Assembly (NCBI RefSeq): GCF_019977315.1
Contig: NZ_AP024652.1
Span: 558,001 to 622,000 of the forward strand
DNA length: 64,000 nt
Direction of reading: 5' to 3'
Origin: Arthrobacter sp. StoSoilB22
GTDB taxonomy: Bacteria > Actinomycetota > Actinomycetes > Actinomycetales > Micrococcaceae
A program made the translations under genes and the position numbers. Position 1 is the first letter of the stretch; each line of letters starts with the position of its first letter. The notes beneath the pieces are model-generated. The model saw only the letters and a program-made list of their open reading frames with translations. It did no database searches and was not told where the DNA came from. Below are positions 7,471-15,228 of the stretch, in pieces.

Positions 7471-7644
7471 ATGACTCACGCCATCACCAACATCCCGCAG
7501 GCCGACCTCACGGACCTGGCCCGTGCGCACAGCACCTTCACGGCTGCTGACGAGCTCGGCGGCGACGCTGCCACCGACGCGCCGGCCACCACGCCGTTCT
7601 GTGCTGGGGTGATCATCGGCGCAACCCTGACCATGGGCTGCTAG
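7471..7644 (+). CDS. lanA2: Class V lanthipeptide precursor LanA2
   Basis: A second 57-residue precursor, identical to LanA1 at 41 of 57 positions with no gaps. The leader segment LTDLARAHSTF and ADELGGDAAT are fully shared. The core near TTPFCAGVIIGATLTMGC keeps both cysteines (C44, C57), Pro42 and the ATL motif. It differs at bulky positions and has one extra Thr (T54) beside T52. AAAGGAGA precedes the ATG with good spacing, and a 10-bp palindrome ACCACGTGGT (7439-7448) lies upstream. The pair could give two analogues or a two-component product. One set of enzymes probably serves both, because the leaders are so alike. Confidence 0.9.
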   Translation: MTHAITNIPQADLTDLARAHSTFTAADELGGDAATDAPATTPFCAGVIIGATLTMGC

Positions 7645-7662
7645 GCAACTCAAACACGGGGA

Positions 7663-7704
7663 AGGCGCCGGCGAGGTGGTGGAAACATCATCACGCCGGC
7701 GCCT
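7663..7704 (+). terminator. Strong hairpin after the precursor genes, attenuator or partial terminator
   Basis: AGGCGCCGGCG (7663-7673) pairs with CGCCGGCGCCT (7694-7704). Inside, GGTGGTG (7675-7681) pairs with CATCATC (7686-7692) using two G-U pairs around a GAAA tetraloop, giving an 18-pair stem interrupted by one A-A mismatch. There is no clear U run after it. In many ribosomal peptide operons such a structure holds precursor mRNA levels above those of the enzyme genes downstream. Confidence 0.7.
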
Positions 7705-7753
7705 CCTGACCCATAACTGACCCACCCACCCCTCGTGAATGCTGAGACCTGCC

Positions 7754-8392
7754 ATGACAACCACTGACAGCAGTCCTCGTCCAATATGGGCGGACCTCAC
7801 CCTCGAAGCCTTCGGATACTCCAAGGTTGCCCTGATTCTCACAGGCTCGGCAGTCACCCAAGTTATGCCGTTCTGGATTGAGTGGGCGGTTTCAGCGGCG
7901 CCGGAAACGGAATTCAAGGTGGTCATGCGGGATTCCGCACAGCGTTTCATCACCCGTCACAGCATTGAGTCCCGCTTGAAATCCCGTGTACAGGCCGATA
8001 TCTGGGGGGAAGAGCTCATTGCTGCACACATCGATTTGGCAGAGTGGGCGGACCTGATCCTGGTCTACCCGGCAACCCTTGACTACTCATCGCGCCTGGC
8101 TCACGGCATAGCCGATTCGCCGTCCTTGCTGGCAGCAATGACAACGGAAGCCCAGGTCTGCATCGCTCCGGCCTTGCCGCCCCGTGCCTTGGCGAGCCCT
8201 ATCGTCGCCGAGACCCTCGGGAAACTGCGCATGCCGGAAAACTTCCTGGTCATTGACCCCGTCCCTGGCCCCAGCGAGTCCAGCGACGTCGCCCTGGCTT
8301 GGGTGCCGCCGTCGTTCCCATCCGTGCTGCGCCGGCTGGAAGAGGAACGGCTCCTCCGTGCGGGGATGACCAAAGAGGCGGCTACTGTATGA
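7754..8392 (+). CDS. lanD: Cysteine decarboxylase LanD (EpiD/CypD-like flavoprotein)
   Basis: A 212-residue flavoprotein of the HFCD family, which oxidatively decarboxylates a C-terminal Cys to an enethiol for aminovinyl-cysteine formation. LILTGSAVTQ near residue 30 is the flavin phosphate-binding region, H69 in FITRHSIES fits the catalytic His of EpiD, and YPATLDYSSRLAHGIADS (from residue 105) occupies the place of the PASANT motif. An ATG at 7739 would add five residues; 7754 is preferred for family length. The presence of this enzyme agrees with both precursors ending in Cys. Its stop overlaps the lanX start (ATGA). Confidence 0.85.
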   Translation: MTTTDSSPRPIWADLTLEAFGYSKVALILTGSAVTQVMPFWIEWAVSAAPETEFKVVMRDSAQRFITRHSIESRLKSRVQADIWGEELIAAHIDLAEWADLILVYPATLDYSSRLAHGIADSPSLLAAMTTEAQVCIAPALPPRALASPIVAETLGKLRMPENFLVIDPVPGPSESSDVALAWVPPSFPSVLRRLEEERLLRAGMTKEAATV

Positions 8393-9267
8393 GCGCCGCG
8401 ATGGATTCCCGGCAGAAATCAGTCATCCGCTCCACCCGGACCGAGTTGCTGTCCACCGGTGTATACGAGGCAGGCGGGGCTTATGAATGGGTCCACAGCC
8501 TGGGCGTCGGAGCGCCCATCCCTTTCTCGTCCCTGCCCATCAGCATCGATCCCGCGCCCGGCGCTGACCTCTTGGTGGTAGGCATCGGGGGTGATCGCCA
8601 CCGTTCATACTCGACGCCGGCAGGGTCAACGGTCTTCGACCTCATCACGGCGGGGGTGCCCGCAAACCTCCGGGCGGCAGGGCGGGCATGGGGCACTGCC
8701 TTGAGCGTTCTCCATGAAAATGCTTCCCTCATCGACTTTCCGGGAAGTACTCCACGAACCGTCCAGCGGGCGGAGGTATGGCTGGGAGGTGCATGGGAGC
8801 CGGCCCGCGAAGTTTTGGGCGACCCCGGCCTGCAAGAGATCCGTCGATGGATCAAACGCGTACTTTCCGGCCCCCGCCAAGTTATAGCTCACGGATACCC
8901 GGGGATGGCCCATTGGGTGGTGACCCCTGATGGTGCAACGGGGTCGCTCCTCACCGGCGAGGACGTGGGGTTTGCCCACCCGGAATATGACATTGCTTGG
9001 GTGCTGGGGGAGATGGCGGAGCTGCATGCATTCCACCCTGTGCTGCGTCCAGCCCTTGAAGAACTGCGCGCAGGGTTCCTTGAGACCTGCGGGAAAGCTC
9101 CCGGACCGTCCGAGATCGGCCCGGCATTGGCCTTCAGGATCGCCCAGCATGCCTACGACTGGCACCACTATGCCGGCGCAGGAGAGGCCCAGGCGAAGGC
9201 GCTGCTTCACTTGGCTGGCTGGTACCTGGCCAGCCCGGCTGCGGACACCACCCCGGAGATGCGATGA
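8389..9267 (+). CDS. lanX: Class V lanthipeptide component LanX, apparently a degenerate APH-fold protein
   Basis: This 292-residue protein sits in the position of LanX, the third component (proposed cyclase) of class V synthetases. The region from H168 reads HGYPGMAHW, then TGEDVGFAHPEYDIAWVLGE (189-208). This lines up with HGDLRLDQF and DWEEFGLGDPARDLGMLAGE of LanK, with Asp of HGD replaced by Tyr and DWE replaced by GED. It therefore looks like a kinase fold that lost catalysis. Start and stop overlap both neighbours by four bases. The cyclase role is taken from known class V clusters, not shown here. Confidence 0.75.
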   Translation: MSAAMDSRQKSVIRSTRTELLSTGVYEAGGAYEWVHSLGVGAPIPFSSLPISIDPAPGADLLVVGIGGDRHRSYSTPAGSTVFDLITAGVPANLRAAGRAWGTALSVLHENASLIDFPGSTPRTVQRAEVWLGGAWEPAREVLGDPGLQEIRRWIKRVLSGPRQVIAHGYPGMAHWVVTPDGATGSLLTGEDVGFAHPEYDIAWVLGEMAELHAFHPVLRPALEELRAGFLETCGKAPGPSEIGPALAFRIAQHAYDWHHYAGAGEAQAKALLHLAGWYLASPAADTTPEMR

Positions 9268-10517
9268 CTACCCCTACGATTCTTGGCACATTGGACGGCC
9301 GGGCCGTGCACGGCATGCAGCTGGACAGGGGAACACAGCTGATCGCGGTTCACGATCCTTCCGCGCGCATCCTCTCCGTCAGTCTGGGCGTGCCAGCGGG
9401 AATGCGCCATGAAAGGCCGGGGGAGGAAGGCATGCTGCACCTCCTCGAACACATGGTCTACCAAGACAGTGAGAACACCACGGGGTCCGAACGGCAGGCT
9501 TCGGTTCAGAAAGCCGGCGGAATCCTGGGCGGGAACACTCACATGGACTACTCCGAATTTTACGAGTCCGGTCCCACGGGACACCTCGAACAGATCTCAC
9601 GTCGCTTGGTTGAGCAAGTCTTCCAGCCCGCACTGACCCAGGAGCAGATTGCGGAGCAGATAGACGCCGTGGCCACAGAACGGGCGCAGCGTTTGGCTCC
9701 GGCACCCGGGGGCATCCTGCCCTGGCCGCACCTGACGGCGCAATATTGGGCGGACCACGCCAACGGTCATGACGGCACCGGAGATCGTGATCTGGCATCC
9801 CGGGTCACCAGTGAAAAGCTACACGCACTTCATCGCCGTCTTTATCGTCCCTCGGGGGCGGTTTTGACGGCCGTGACATCTGAAGACCCTCTGAAGACGC
9901 TCCGGTTTCTGGCGGCACCGTTCTCTGGAATTTCAGACCAAGCGCCCGTCGTCCCTGTGGTGCAGGAGTCCGTGCGCAGGGGTGGTTCGGCGTCCAGGAT
10001 CTGTTCCGGCGGAGCCACCTCCACTCGTTTACTTTCCGCCACGGCTGCAGCGTTGGGTCACTCCGCAGGCCCGGATCTCCTCGGTGACCTTGTGGCAGCT
10101 GAGCTGCTGTCCCAGCAGGATGGCCTGGACGCCAGCGCCGGCTTGTTTGGCCCGGGGGACCTGACCCGGGATGATCTATTCGTCCTGGTGGACGACACCG
10201 GACAGGCCATAGACCCTTCCGAGAGATTCCGGGCGCTCGCGATCGCCGATGATGCGGTGATGATCCTTGCGGCCCGTCGCGCCGTTCTCCGGATGGAAAG
10301 GTTCACGCACGATGACCAACGGCTCGCCCGGACCGTCACCCGCGACGTGCTTCTGAGGGGGACGCCGACGTTCGCCGTTGAGCTGGCGGATACACTCGCC
10401 AACATATCCGACGACGCCACGCGGCTCAGGCCGTTGGTCACCGCCGCGGCATGGCGTCTCGCCGAGCAGGAGTCCGTGTCAGTCATCGTCCAGCCTTCCG
10501 AGGAGGTTCTCCGATGA
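9264..10517 (+). CDS. M16-family zinc peptidase, catalytic subunit (probable leader peptidase)
   Basis: A 417-residue protein with the inverted zinc motif HLLEH (H59, E62, H63) of M16 peptidases. E139, 76 residues further on, has the right spacing for the third zinc ligand. The rest of the N-terminal M16 domain (MVYQDSEN..., GGILGGNTHMDYSEFYES) is intact, and a second inactive-type domain follows. In class V and some class III lanthipeptide loci M16 proteins remove the leader, which fits because the ABC transporter lacks a peptidase domain. It overlaps lanX and the second M16 gene (ATGA), so the two peptidases are probably made in equal amounts. Confidence 0.88.
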   Translation: MTTPTILGTLDGRAVHGMQLDRGTQLIAVHDPSARILSVSLGVPAGMRHERPGEEGMLHLLEHMVYQDSENTTGSERQASVQKAGGILGGNTHMDYSEFYESGPTGHLEQISRRLVEQVFQPALTQEQIAEQIDAVATERAQRLAPAPGGILPWPHLTAQYWADHANGHDGTGDRDLASRVTSEKLHALHRRLYRPSGAVLTAVTSEDPLKTLRFLAAPFSGISDQAPVVPVVQESVRRGGSASRICSGGATSTRLLSATAAALGHSAGPDLLGDLVAAELLSQQDGLDASAGLFGPGDLTRDDLFVLVDDTGQAIDPSERFRALAIADDAVMILAARRAVLRMERFTHDDQRLARTVTRDVLLRGTPTFAVELADTLANISDDATRLRPLVTAAAWRLAEQESVSVIVQPSEEVLR

Positions 10518-11431
10518 TCATCACTCGCCGCTATCTGGCCCAGGTTGACCGGCGTTCCCGCTTCACCACGGTGTCGATGGGCTGGCGAACCGCTTCCGAC
10601 GGCGTCCCGCACCTGCGTAGCGCCGTTTCCACGGCAGGTGAACGCTGCGGGCCGGCCCAGCAGCCGGTTGCCTTGACGTGGACGCCCGGCGATGGGGCCG
10701 TGGTCATGACTGCCACCCTGCCGGAGGCTGCGGTAGGGAGCTGGATTGACCATGTCATCAATACCGAACCCCCGGGAAGAGGGGAAGTGGGTGATCCCGT
10801 GCTTGCTGTGGTGGGTTCTTCCGGCGTTCTGGAAGAGCTTGAGGACAGCGTGTTGGAGCGGGAGGGAGAAGGGCCTCCAATCCCGCAGCCTGCCTTCCGG
10901 AGCACCATGAGGCAGACAACGGCCCAGGGATTCGAGCAGACCTTTGTCATTGGGCAGGATCCCGCAGGCGACGTTGGGTTCGCTGCTACTTTTCTTGCCA
11001 TCTGCCTGGTGGCCGGAGGACCGGGAACCTTGCTGCCAAACGCGATTCAACAGTCCGGGCACCAGGCTGTACTCCAAGCCAGCCGGGGGCTGCAGGCCTC
11101 CACACCGACAGTGATGTGGCAGGTCATCACGTCCCGGCCCAACAGTACGGCCATTCTGGACACAGCGCTTTCCGCAGTGGCGGACTACAGGATTGCGGAC
11201 CACTGGGAAGCAGTGGAGCAGGCAAGGGAGTTTGCGCGGACAAATCTGAACCGGGCGTGGCAGTCCCCGCTTGAACTGGCACGGTCCCTCGCCCACTACG
11301 AGGTGATGGGGTGGGGTGGCGAGCTTATCCGCAACCCGGATACGTCCCTCGATGGGGTGCGTTCCGCTGCCATCGAAAAGGCAGTCGAGGGCTTGGTTCG
11401 GCCCATTAAGGAGGTCCTTGGACGCAGCTAG
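10514..11431 (+). CDS. M16-like partner subunit lacking the zinc motif
   Basis: A 305-residue protein translationally coupled to the preceding peptidase (ATGA, with AGGAGG upstream). It has no HxxEH. The weak similarity in layout (central AGGPGTLLPNAIQQSG, then an alpha-helical stretch with ARTNLNRAW) and the gene pair arrangement fit the inactive partner of heterodimeric M16B peptidases. It would complete the peptidase cavity and bind the leader. The assignment rests more on context than on motifs. Confidence 0.65.
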   Translation: MIITRRYLAQVDRRSRFTTVSMGWRTASDGVPHLRSAVSTAGERCGPAQQPVALTWTPGDGAVVMTATLPEAAVGSWIDHVINTEPPGRGEVGDPVLAVVGSSGVLEELEDSVLEREGEGPPIPQPAFRSTMRQTTAQGFEQTFVIGQDPAGDVGFAATFLAICLVAGGPGTLLPNAIQQSGHQAVLQASRGLQASTPTVMWQVITSRPNSTAILDTALSAVADYRIADHWEAVEQAREFARTNLNRAWQSPLELARSLAHYEVMGWGGELIRNPDTSLDGVRSAAIEKAVEGLVRPIKEVLGRS

Positions 11432-11444
11432 TGCGTGGTGATCC

Positions 11445-12128
11445 TCAGGAATCCAGCCTTGACCGCGAACCGGGGCTAAGGTCCACCAGCCCGCCCTCAA
11501 CGGCCGCAACAAGAATCTGTACCCGGTCCCGCACGCCGAGCTTCTCCATGACGTTCACGAACCGTGCTTTGATGGTGGATTCGGTCACGAAGAGCTCCGC
11601 AGCCATCTCGCGGTTACTCATTCCCCGTCCAAGCAGCTGGATTACCTCCAACTCCTTCTTGGTCAGCGCGTCCACGAGCTTGGGGTCCGGAACAACTTCG
11701 GCAGGGACGGACTCCGCCAGCCCTGTCACCACATGCCGTGTCACTTTGGAGGACAATACGGACTCACCTGCCATCACATTATGGATGGCGGCGGTAATTT
11801 CTTTGGGCAGCGTGTCCTTGACGAGGTAACCCGACGCTCCGGCACGCAGTAAATCCACCACGTAGCGATCGGTGGAGAAGGTGCTCAACCCCAGGATGGC
11901 AATTTCCGGGAATTCTGCATGAATTTGCGCTGTTGCAGCCACGCCATCCATGACCGGCATCTGCATATCCATCAGAATCACGTCCGGACGAAGCGCAGCT
12001 GCCTGGACCACGGCCACGCGCCCATCAGATGCCTCGCCGACAACCTCGATGGACGGGTCGGACGAGAGATAGTCCCGCAGGATCTCCCGGGCCAACAGCT
12101 CATCATCCACCAACAAAACCCGCGTCAT
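11445..12128 (-). CDS. NarL/FixJ-type response regulator
   Basis: A 227-residue regulator. The N-terminal receiver has the acidic pair in LLVDDE, the phospho-acceptor D54 (VILMDMQMPVMDG) and a conserved Lys in YLVKD. The C-terminal LuxR-type HTH covers about residues 150-210 (KELEVIQLLGRGMSNREMAAELFVTESTIKARFVNVMEKLGV). It is encoded 48 bases downstream of the histidine kinase and convergent with the lanthipeptide operon, whose last gene ends 13 bases away. Control of the lanthipeptide cluster is likely by position; palindromes at 2811-2894 and 7167-7183 are candidate sites. Confidence 0.93.
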   Translation of the reverse strand: MTRVLLVDDELLAREILRDYLSSDPSIEVVGEASDGRVAVVQAAALRPDVILMDMQMPVMDGVAATAQIHAEFPEIAILGLSTFSTDRYVVDLLRAGASGYLVKDTLPKEITAAIHNVMAGESVLSSKVTRHVVTGLAESVPAEVVPDPKLVDALTKKELEVIQLLGRGMSNREMAAELFVTESTIKARFVNVMEKLGVRDRVQILVAAVEGGLVDLSPGSRSRLDS

Positions 12129-12176
12129 ACTGATCCCCCAATGTCAGTCACGGAGCCCATCTTCCCACAGATGTGA

Positions 12177-13415
12177 TCATGCATTCGAAGAGGCTAATCC
12201 TTCCAACGGGATGGACACCGCGGTGGTCCAGCGCTCCTCGCTAAGGCCCACGTCCATGAACCCGCCAAACACTTCGCAGCGGGCACTCATCGCCTCAAGC
12301 CCAGTCCGGGAAGACATGATCGGCTCGGCTTTGGAAACTGTATTCTCCGATGTGAGCTGCACACGATCAGCCCCTACGGCCAACCGCAGGTCCACCACCC
12401 CGGACGGGTCCGCGTGTTTAAGCACGTTGGTCCCCATTTCCCGTACCGTCCGGCGAAGCGCCTGGCGCAGGCTGGCCGGGATGCGGGCTACTTCACCTTC
12501 GACCACCAAACTAACCTGGAAGCCCGCACGGTCCAGTGCTTCCACAACTCCGTCCAGATCGTGAACCAAGCCAACCGCAGTAGTGGTTTCACCGGACATG
12601 GCAGGAGCGTCCAGAAACCCAGCGGTTTGTCCTTCACTGCCCGGTATCTGTGGGAGGCCTCCCGGCTCGTCCCTTTCTTCGTCCTTGAGGAGGGTCACCA
12701 GGCTACGCAGATCCTGAAGGGTCTGCTGCGCTGCAGTCCCTATGCCTTCCAGGATTTGGGATGTCTTGGCTGGGTCGTTCACGAACTCGGCGCGCCGCGC
12801 CTGCATGGCGATGATGGTCACGTCGTGGGCCACGATGTCATGAAGCTCGTGGGCGAGGCGGGTCCGTTCCTCACTCCGGACTAGCGCCTGTTGCTCCTGC
12901 AAATCACGGATATGGTGTGTGCTTTGCTCATAGCGGTGCCGGTAGACGTTGACGCTGCGCCATGCCGCGGCCGCAAGGAAGACCACCAGCGCCAGCAGAA
13001 CCGCCGGTTGGTCAGCCATCTCCGGAGTTGATATGTACAAACCCAGCAAGACACTGGGCACGAACAGCGAGAAATTGATGGCAAGCTTCCACGGAAGAAG
13101 GAAGGAACAGAAGGCCACCACCACCATGGTGGGGAAGATCATGGCCACCACAAGGGACGCGTCCCCGCCCAGCACCGTGATGACGGCCAGAGCCAGACAC
13201 CAGGCAACAGCGGATTGCACGGCGCCAAGGAGGAGCGCCAGGAGCGGCAGGTACGGGACTACCAGCTCCAACCAGCCCTGGAACGACGAAAGATCGTGCT
13301 GTTGCCAGCGGATCCCCAACACCAGGAAAAGTATGGTTGCCAGGACGATAGCCGAGCGAAGAACCCACCCTCCGGGCAGGGGTTTGACGTCAGCGAGCCA
13401 GTTCGTCCTACTCAT
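12177..13415 (-). CDS. Sensor histidine kinase, HisKA_3 type
   Basis: A 412-residue membrane kinase. About five membrane helices lie between residues 18 and 153 with no large extracellular loop, suggesting it senses within the membrane. The dimerisation motif SEERTRLAHELHDIVAHDVT places the phospho-His at H192. The ATPase domain follows (REMGTNVLKHA as N-box, GLEAMSARCEVFGG near the end). It forms a two-component system with the response regulator immediately downstream. Kinases of this build often respond to cell-envelope-active peptides, so sensing of the cluster's own product or of competitors is plausible but unproven. Confidence 0.92.
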   Translation of the reverse strand: MSRTNWLADVKPLPGGWVLRSAIVLATILFLVLGIRWQQHDLSSFQGWLELVVPYLPLLALLLGAVQSAVAWCLALAVITVLGGDASLVVAMIFPTMVVVAFCSFLLPWKLAINFSLFVPSVLLGLYISTPEMADQPAVLLALVVFLAAAAWRSVNVYRHRYEQSTHHIRDLQEQQALVRSEERTRLAHELHDIVAHDVTIIAMQARRAEFVNDPAKTSQILEGIGTAAQQTLQDLRSLVTLLKDEERDEPGGLPQIPGSEGQTAGFLDAPAMSGETTTAVGLVHDLDGVVEALDRAGFQVSLVVEGEVARIPASLRQALRRTVREMGTNVLKHADPSGVVDLRLAVGADRVQLTSENTVSKAEPIMSSRTGLEAMSARCEVFGGFMDVGLSEERWTTAVSIPLEGLASSNA

Positions 13416-13426
13416 CCACCCAAGTA

Positions 13427-14134
13427 TTACAGAGCCAGCGATTCAACCTCGACGGCGGTAAGTCCCGCCTCACGCAGGAAGCTCCGCGCGTCGCCGAACT
13501 CCTGCGCAAAGCCGGCCAGGAAGTGCTGCATGGCAGCTTCCGGGCTCTGCAGGATCATCAGCTCGGGGCTGAAGTACTCTGCCGGTGTTGCGGGAACGCT
13601 GAGCCGCCACGTTTCTGCCATAACTTCCAGGACGTCCGGCAAGTTGGCTGTGGTGGCGGCATAATCCGCCACTACCTGGTCCTCGGTTCCACCGGATGCC
13701 AGAAGAGCTATCGCTGACACCACGCCGGTCCTGTCCTTTCCCAACGAACAGTGAACCAGCGTGCGCTTGCCACGTGCGACGGGTCGCAGTGCATCGCCCA
13801 CCCATTCGGGCCGCAGCCGGACCCAGCCCAAATACAAGTCGCCGAGGTCCTCCGCTGTTTCCACGGATTGGAGCGACCCGGCAATGGCGTTCGGGTCCAG
13901 CGGGTTATGGATGAGCTCGACGGCGGGCGGGGCCGCGGCGGCACCCGCGCCTCCGTCGTCGTCCTGAACCAGCCATGGAACCAACGATCGCTCAAGCTCA
14001 CTCCGCAGGTCCACGATTGCCTGGATGCCGTGCTCCGTCAGGAAGCCCGACGTTGCAGCGGCATCCAAGCCGAAAGGCTGGCTACCCCTGAGCATCCGGC
14101 CACCGGCTATGGGACGCAGATTGAGTACAGCCAT
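13427..14134 (-). CDS. Tyrosine-protein phosphatase (Y_phosphatase3 family)
   Basis: A 235-residue phosphatase with the P-loop HCSLGKDRTG (catalytic C129), the KDRTG version typical of the bacterial PTP family that includes mycobacterial PtpB and lipid phosphatase-like members. The N-terminal region (NLRPIAGGRMLRGSQP) is also characteristic. It starts 12 bases after the HAD hydrolase stop, so the two phosphatases are probably one operon. The substrate is unknown; protein, phosphoinositide or small phosphoesters are possible. Confidence 0.88.
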   Translation of the reverse strand: MAVLNLRPIAGGRMLRGSQPFGLDAAATSGFLTEHGIQAIVDLRSELERSLVPWLVQDDDGGAGAAAAPPAVELIHNPLDPNAIAGSLQSVETAEDLGDLYLGWVRLRPEWVGDALRPVARGKRTLVHCSLGKDRTGVVSAIALLASGGTEDQVVADYAATTANLPDVLEVMAETWRLSVPATPAEYFSPELMILQSPEAAMQHFLAGFAQEFGDARSFLREAGLTAVEVESLAL

Positions 14135-14146
14135 GGTTCTGTCCTC

Positions 14147-14968
14147 TTAGATTTGGCTCTTCAGGTCGGCCACAGAGTTCAGGATCTGGTTGGGCCGGAA
14201 CGGGAAGGACACGATTTCTTCGCGCTGCGTGATGCCGCTGAGCACCAAAACCGTGTGCAGGCCCGCTTCCATGCCTGCCACGATGTCCGTGTCCATGCGG
14301 TCGCCGATCATGGCCGTGGTCTCGGAATGGGCGTCGATCTGGTTCATGGCGGAGCGGAACATCATGGGGTTCGGCTTGCCCACAATGTAGGGCTCGCGGC
14401 CCGTGGCCTTGGTGATCATGGCCGCTATGGCACCGGTGGCCGGCATGGGGCCGTCCTTGGAGGGGCCGGTGGCGTCCGGGTTGGTGGCGATGAAACGGGC
14501 GCCGGCCAAGATATGGCGGACGGCCATGGTGATTGCTTCGAACGAGTAGGTGCGGGTCTCGCCGAGCACCACGAAATCGGGATCGGTGTCAGTGAGGATG
14601 AACCCGGCCTCGTGAAGGGCAGTTGTAAGACCGGCTTCGCCGATGGTGTAGGCGCGGTTGCCCGAGTCCGAGGACTGGACCTGGTCCTTCAGGAACTGTG
14701 CGGTGGCCAGCGCAGAGGTCCAGATGTTTTCCTCAGGGACTTCCAGGCCGGACGCGCGAAGGCGGGCTGCGAGGTCGCGAGGCGTGAAGATGGAGTTGTT
14801 GGTCAGAACCAGGAAGCGCTTGGACGTGTCCACCCAGCGCTGGATGAGCTCAGCGGCACCGGGAATCGCCTGGTTTTCGTGAACCAGGACGCCGTCCATG
14901 TCCGTGAGCCAGCATTCGATTTCGTGGCCATTCCGGTACACCGATGTGGACGTGGTTTCTTCTGCCAT
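14147..14968 (-). CDS. HAD-superfamily hydrolase, NagD-like sugar phosphatase
   Basis: A 273-residue HAD phosphatase. Motif I is DMDGVLV (D23, D25), motif II is VLTNNS, and motif IV is GDRMDTDIVAGMEAG near the C-terminus, with a C2-type cap between. This is the NagD / 4-nitrophenylphosphatase subgroup, which acts on small phosphorylated metabolites. The ATG at 14968 has GGAGG at good spacing; the longer reading would run into the 5-prime leader. It is co-directional with, and 12 bases from, the tyrosine phosphatase gene. Confidence 0.88.
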   Translation of the reverse strand: MAEETTSTSVYRNGHEIECWLTDMDGVLVHENQAIPGAAELIQRWVDTSKRFLVLTNNSIFTPRDLAARLRASGLEVPEENIWTSALATAQFLKDQVQSSDSGNRAYTIGEAGLTTALHEAGFILTDTDPDFVVLGETRTYSFEAITMAVRHILAGARFIATNPDATGPSKDGPMPATGAIAAMITKATGREPYIVGKPNPMMFRSAMNQIDAHSETTAMIGDRMDTDIVAGMEAGLHTVLVLSGITQREEIVSFPFRPNQILNSVADLKSQI

Positions 14969-15069
14969 ATTTGCCTCCGGCTGGGATTGTTCATGCACTG
15001 CCACCCAGTCTTCCATCAATCTGCTGCCCCACCATCCTGAAAGCCCCCTTATGTGGGAAGTTCTGCCCA

Positions 15070-15078
15070 TGTGGATAA
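15070..15078 (-). promoter_or_regulatory. Perfect DnaA box in a divergent intergenic region
   Basis: TGTGGATAA is the complement of the consensus DnaA box TTATCCACA. It lies between the HAD gene and the divergent membrane-protein gene, outside coding sequence. Two other perfect boxes occur in this window, also in intergenic regions (21261 and 41738). A single box can be a DnaA-titration or regulatory site; there is no sign of a replication origin. Confidence 0.35.
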
Positions 15079-15228
15079 CTCTTTTGACTTGTGTCGTGCG
15101 CGTTGGGCTGGTCTACGCTGGTTGCGGCGCTGGTGTGCCACCACCTTGGGTCGGGGGATCGACATGGTGGATTAGCATGTCGCCGCGCTCCCGCAGGTCC
15201 CCACTTACCGCATGTGAAAGGGCCTGTC

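Noticed and set aside
13751..15040. 429-residue plus-strand frame opposite the two phosphatase genes
   Set aside because: It is His/Gly/Val/Asp-rich antisense translation; both minus-strand genes have full catalytic motifs and ribosome binding sites.
15070..15078. Replication origin
   Set aside because: A single DnaA box with no AT-rich unwinding region and no dnaA or dnaN gene; two others are isolated as well.
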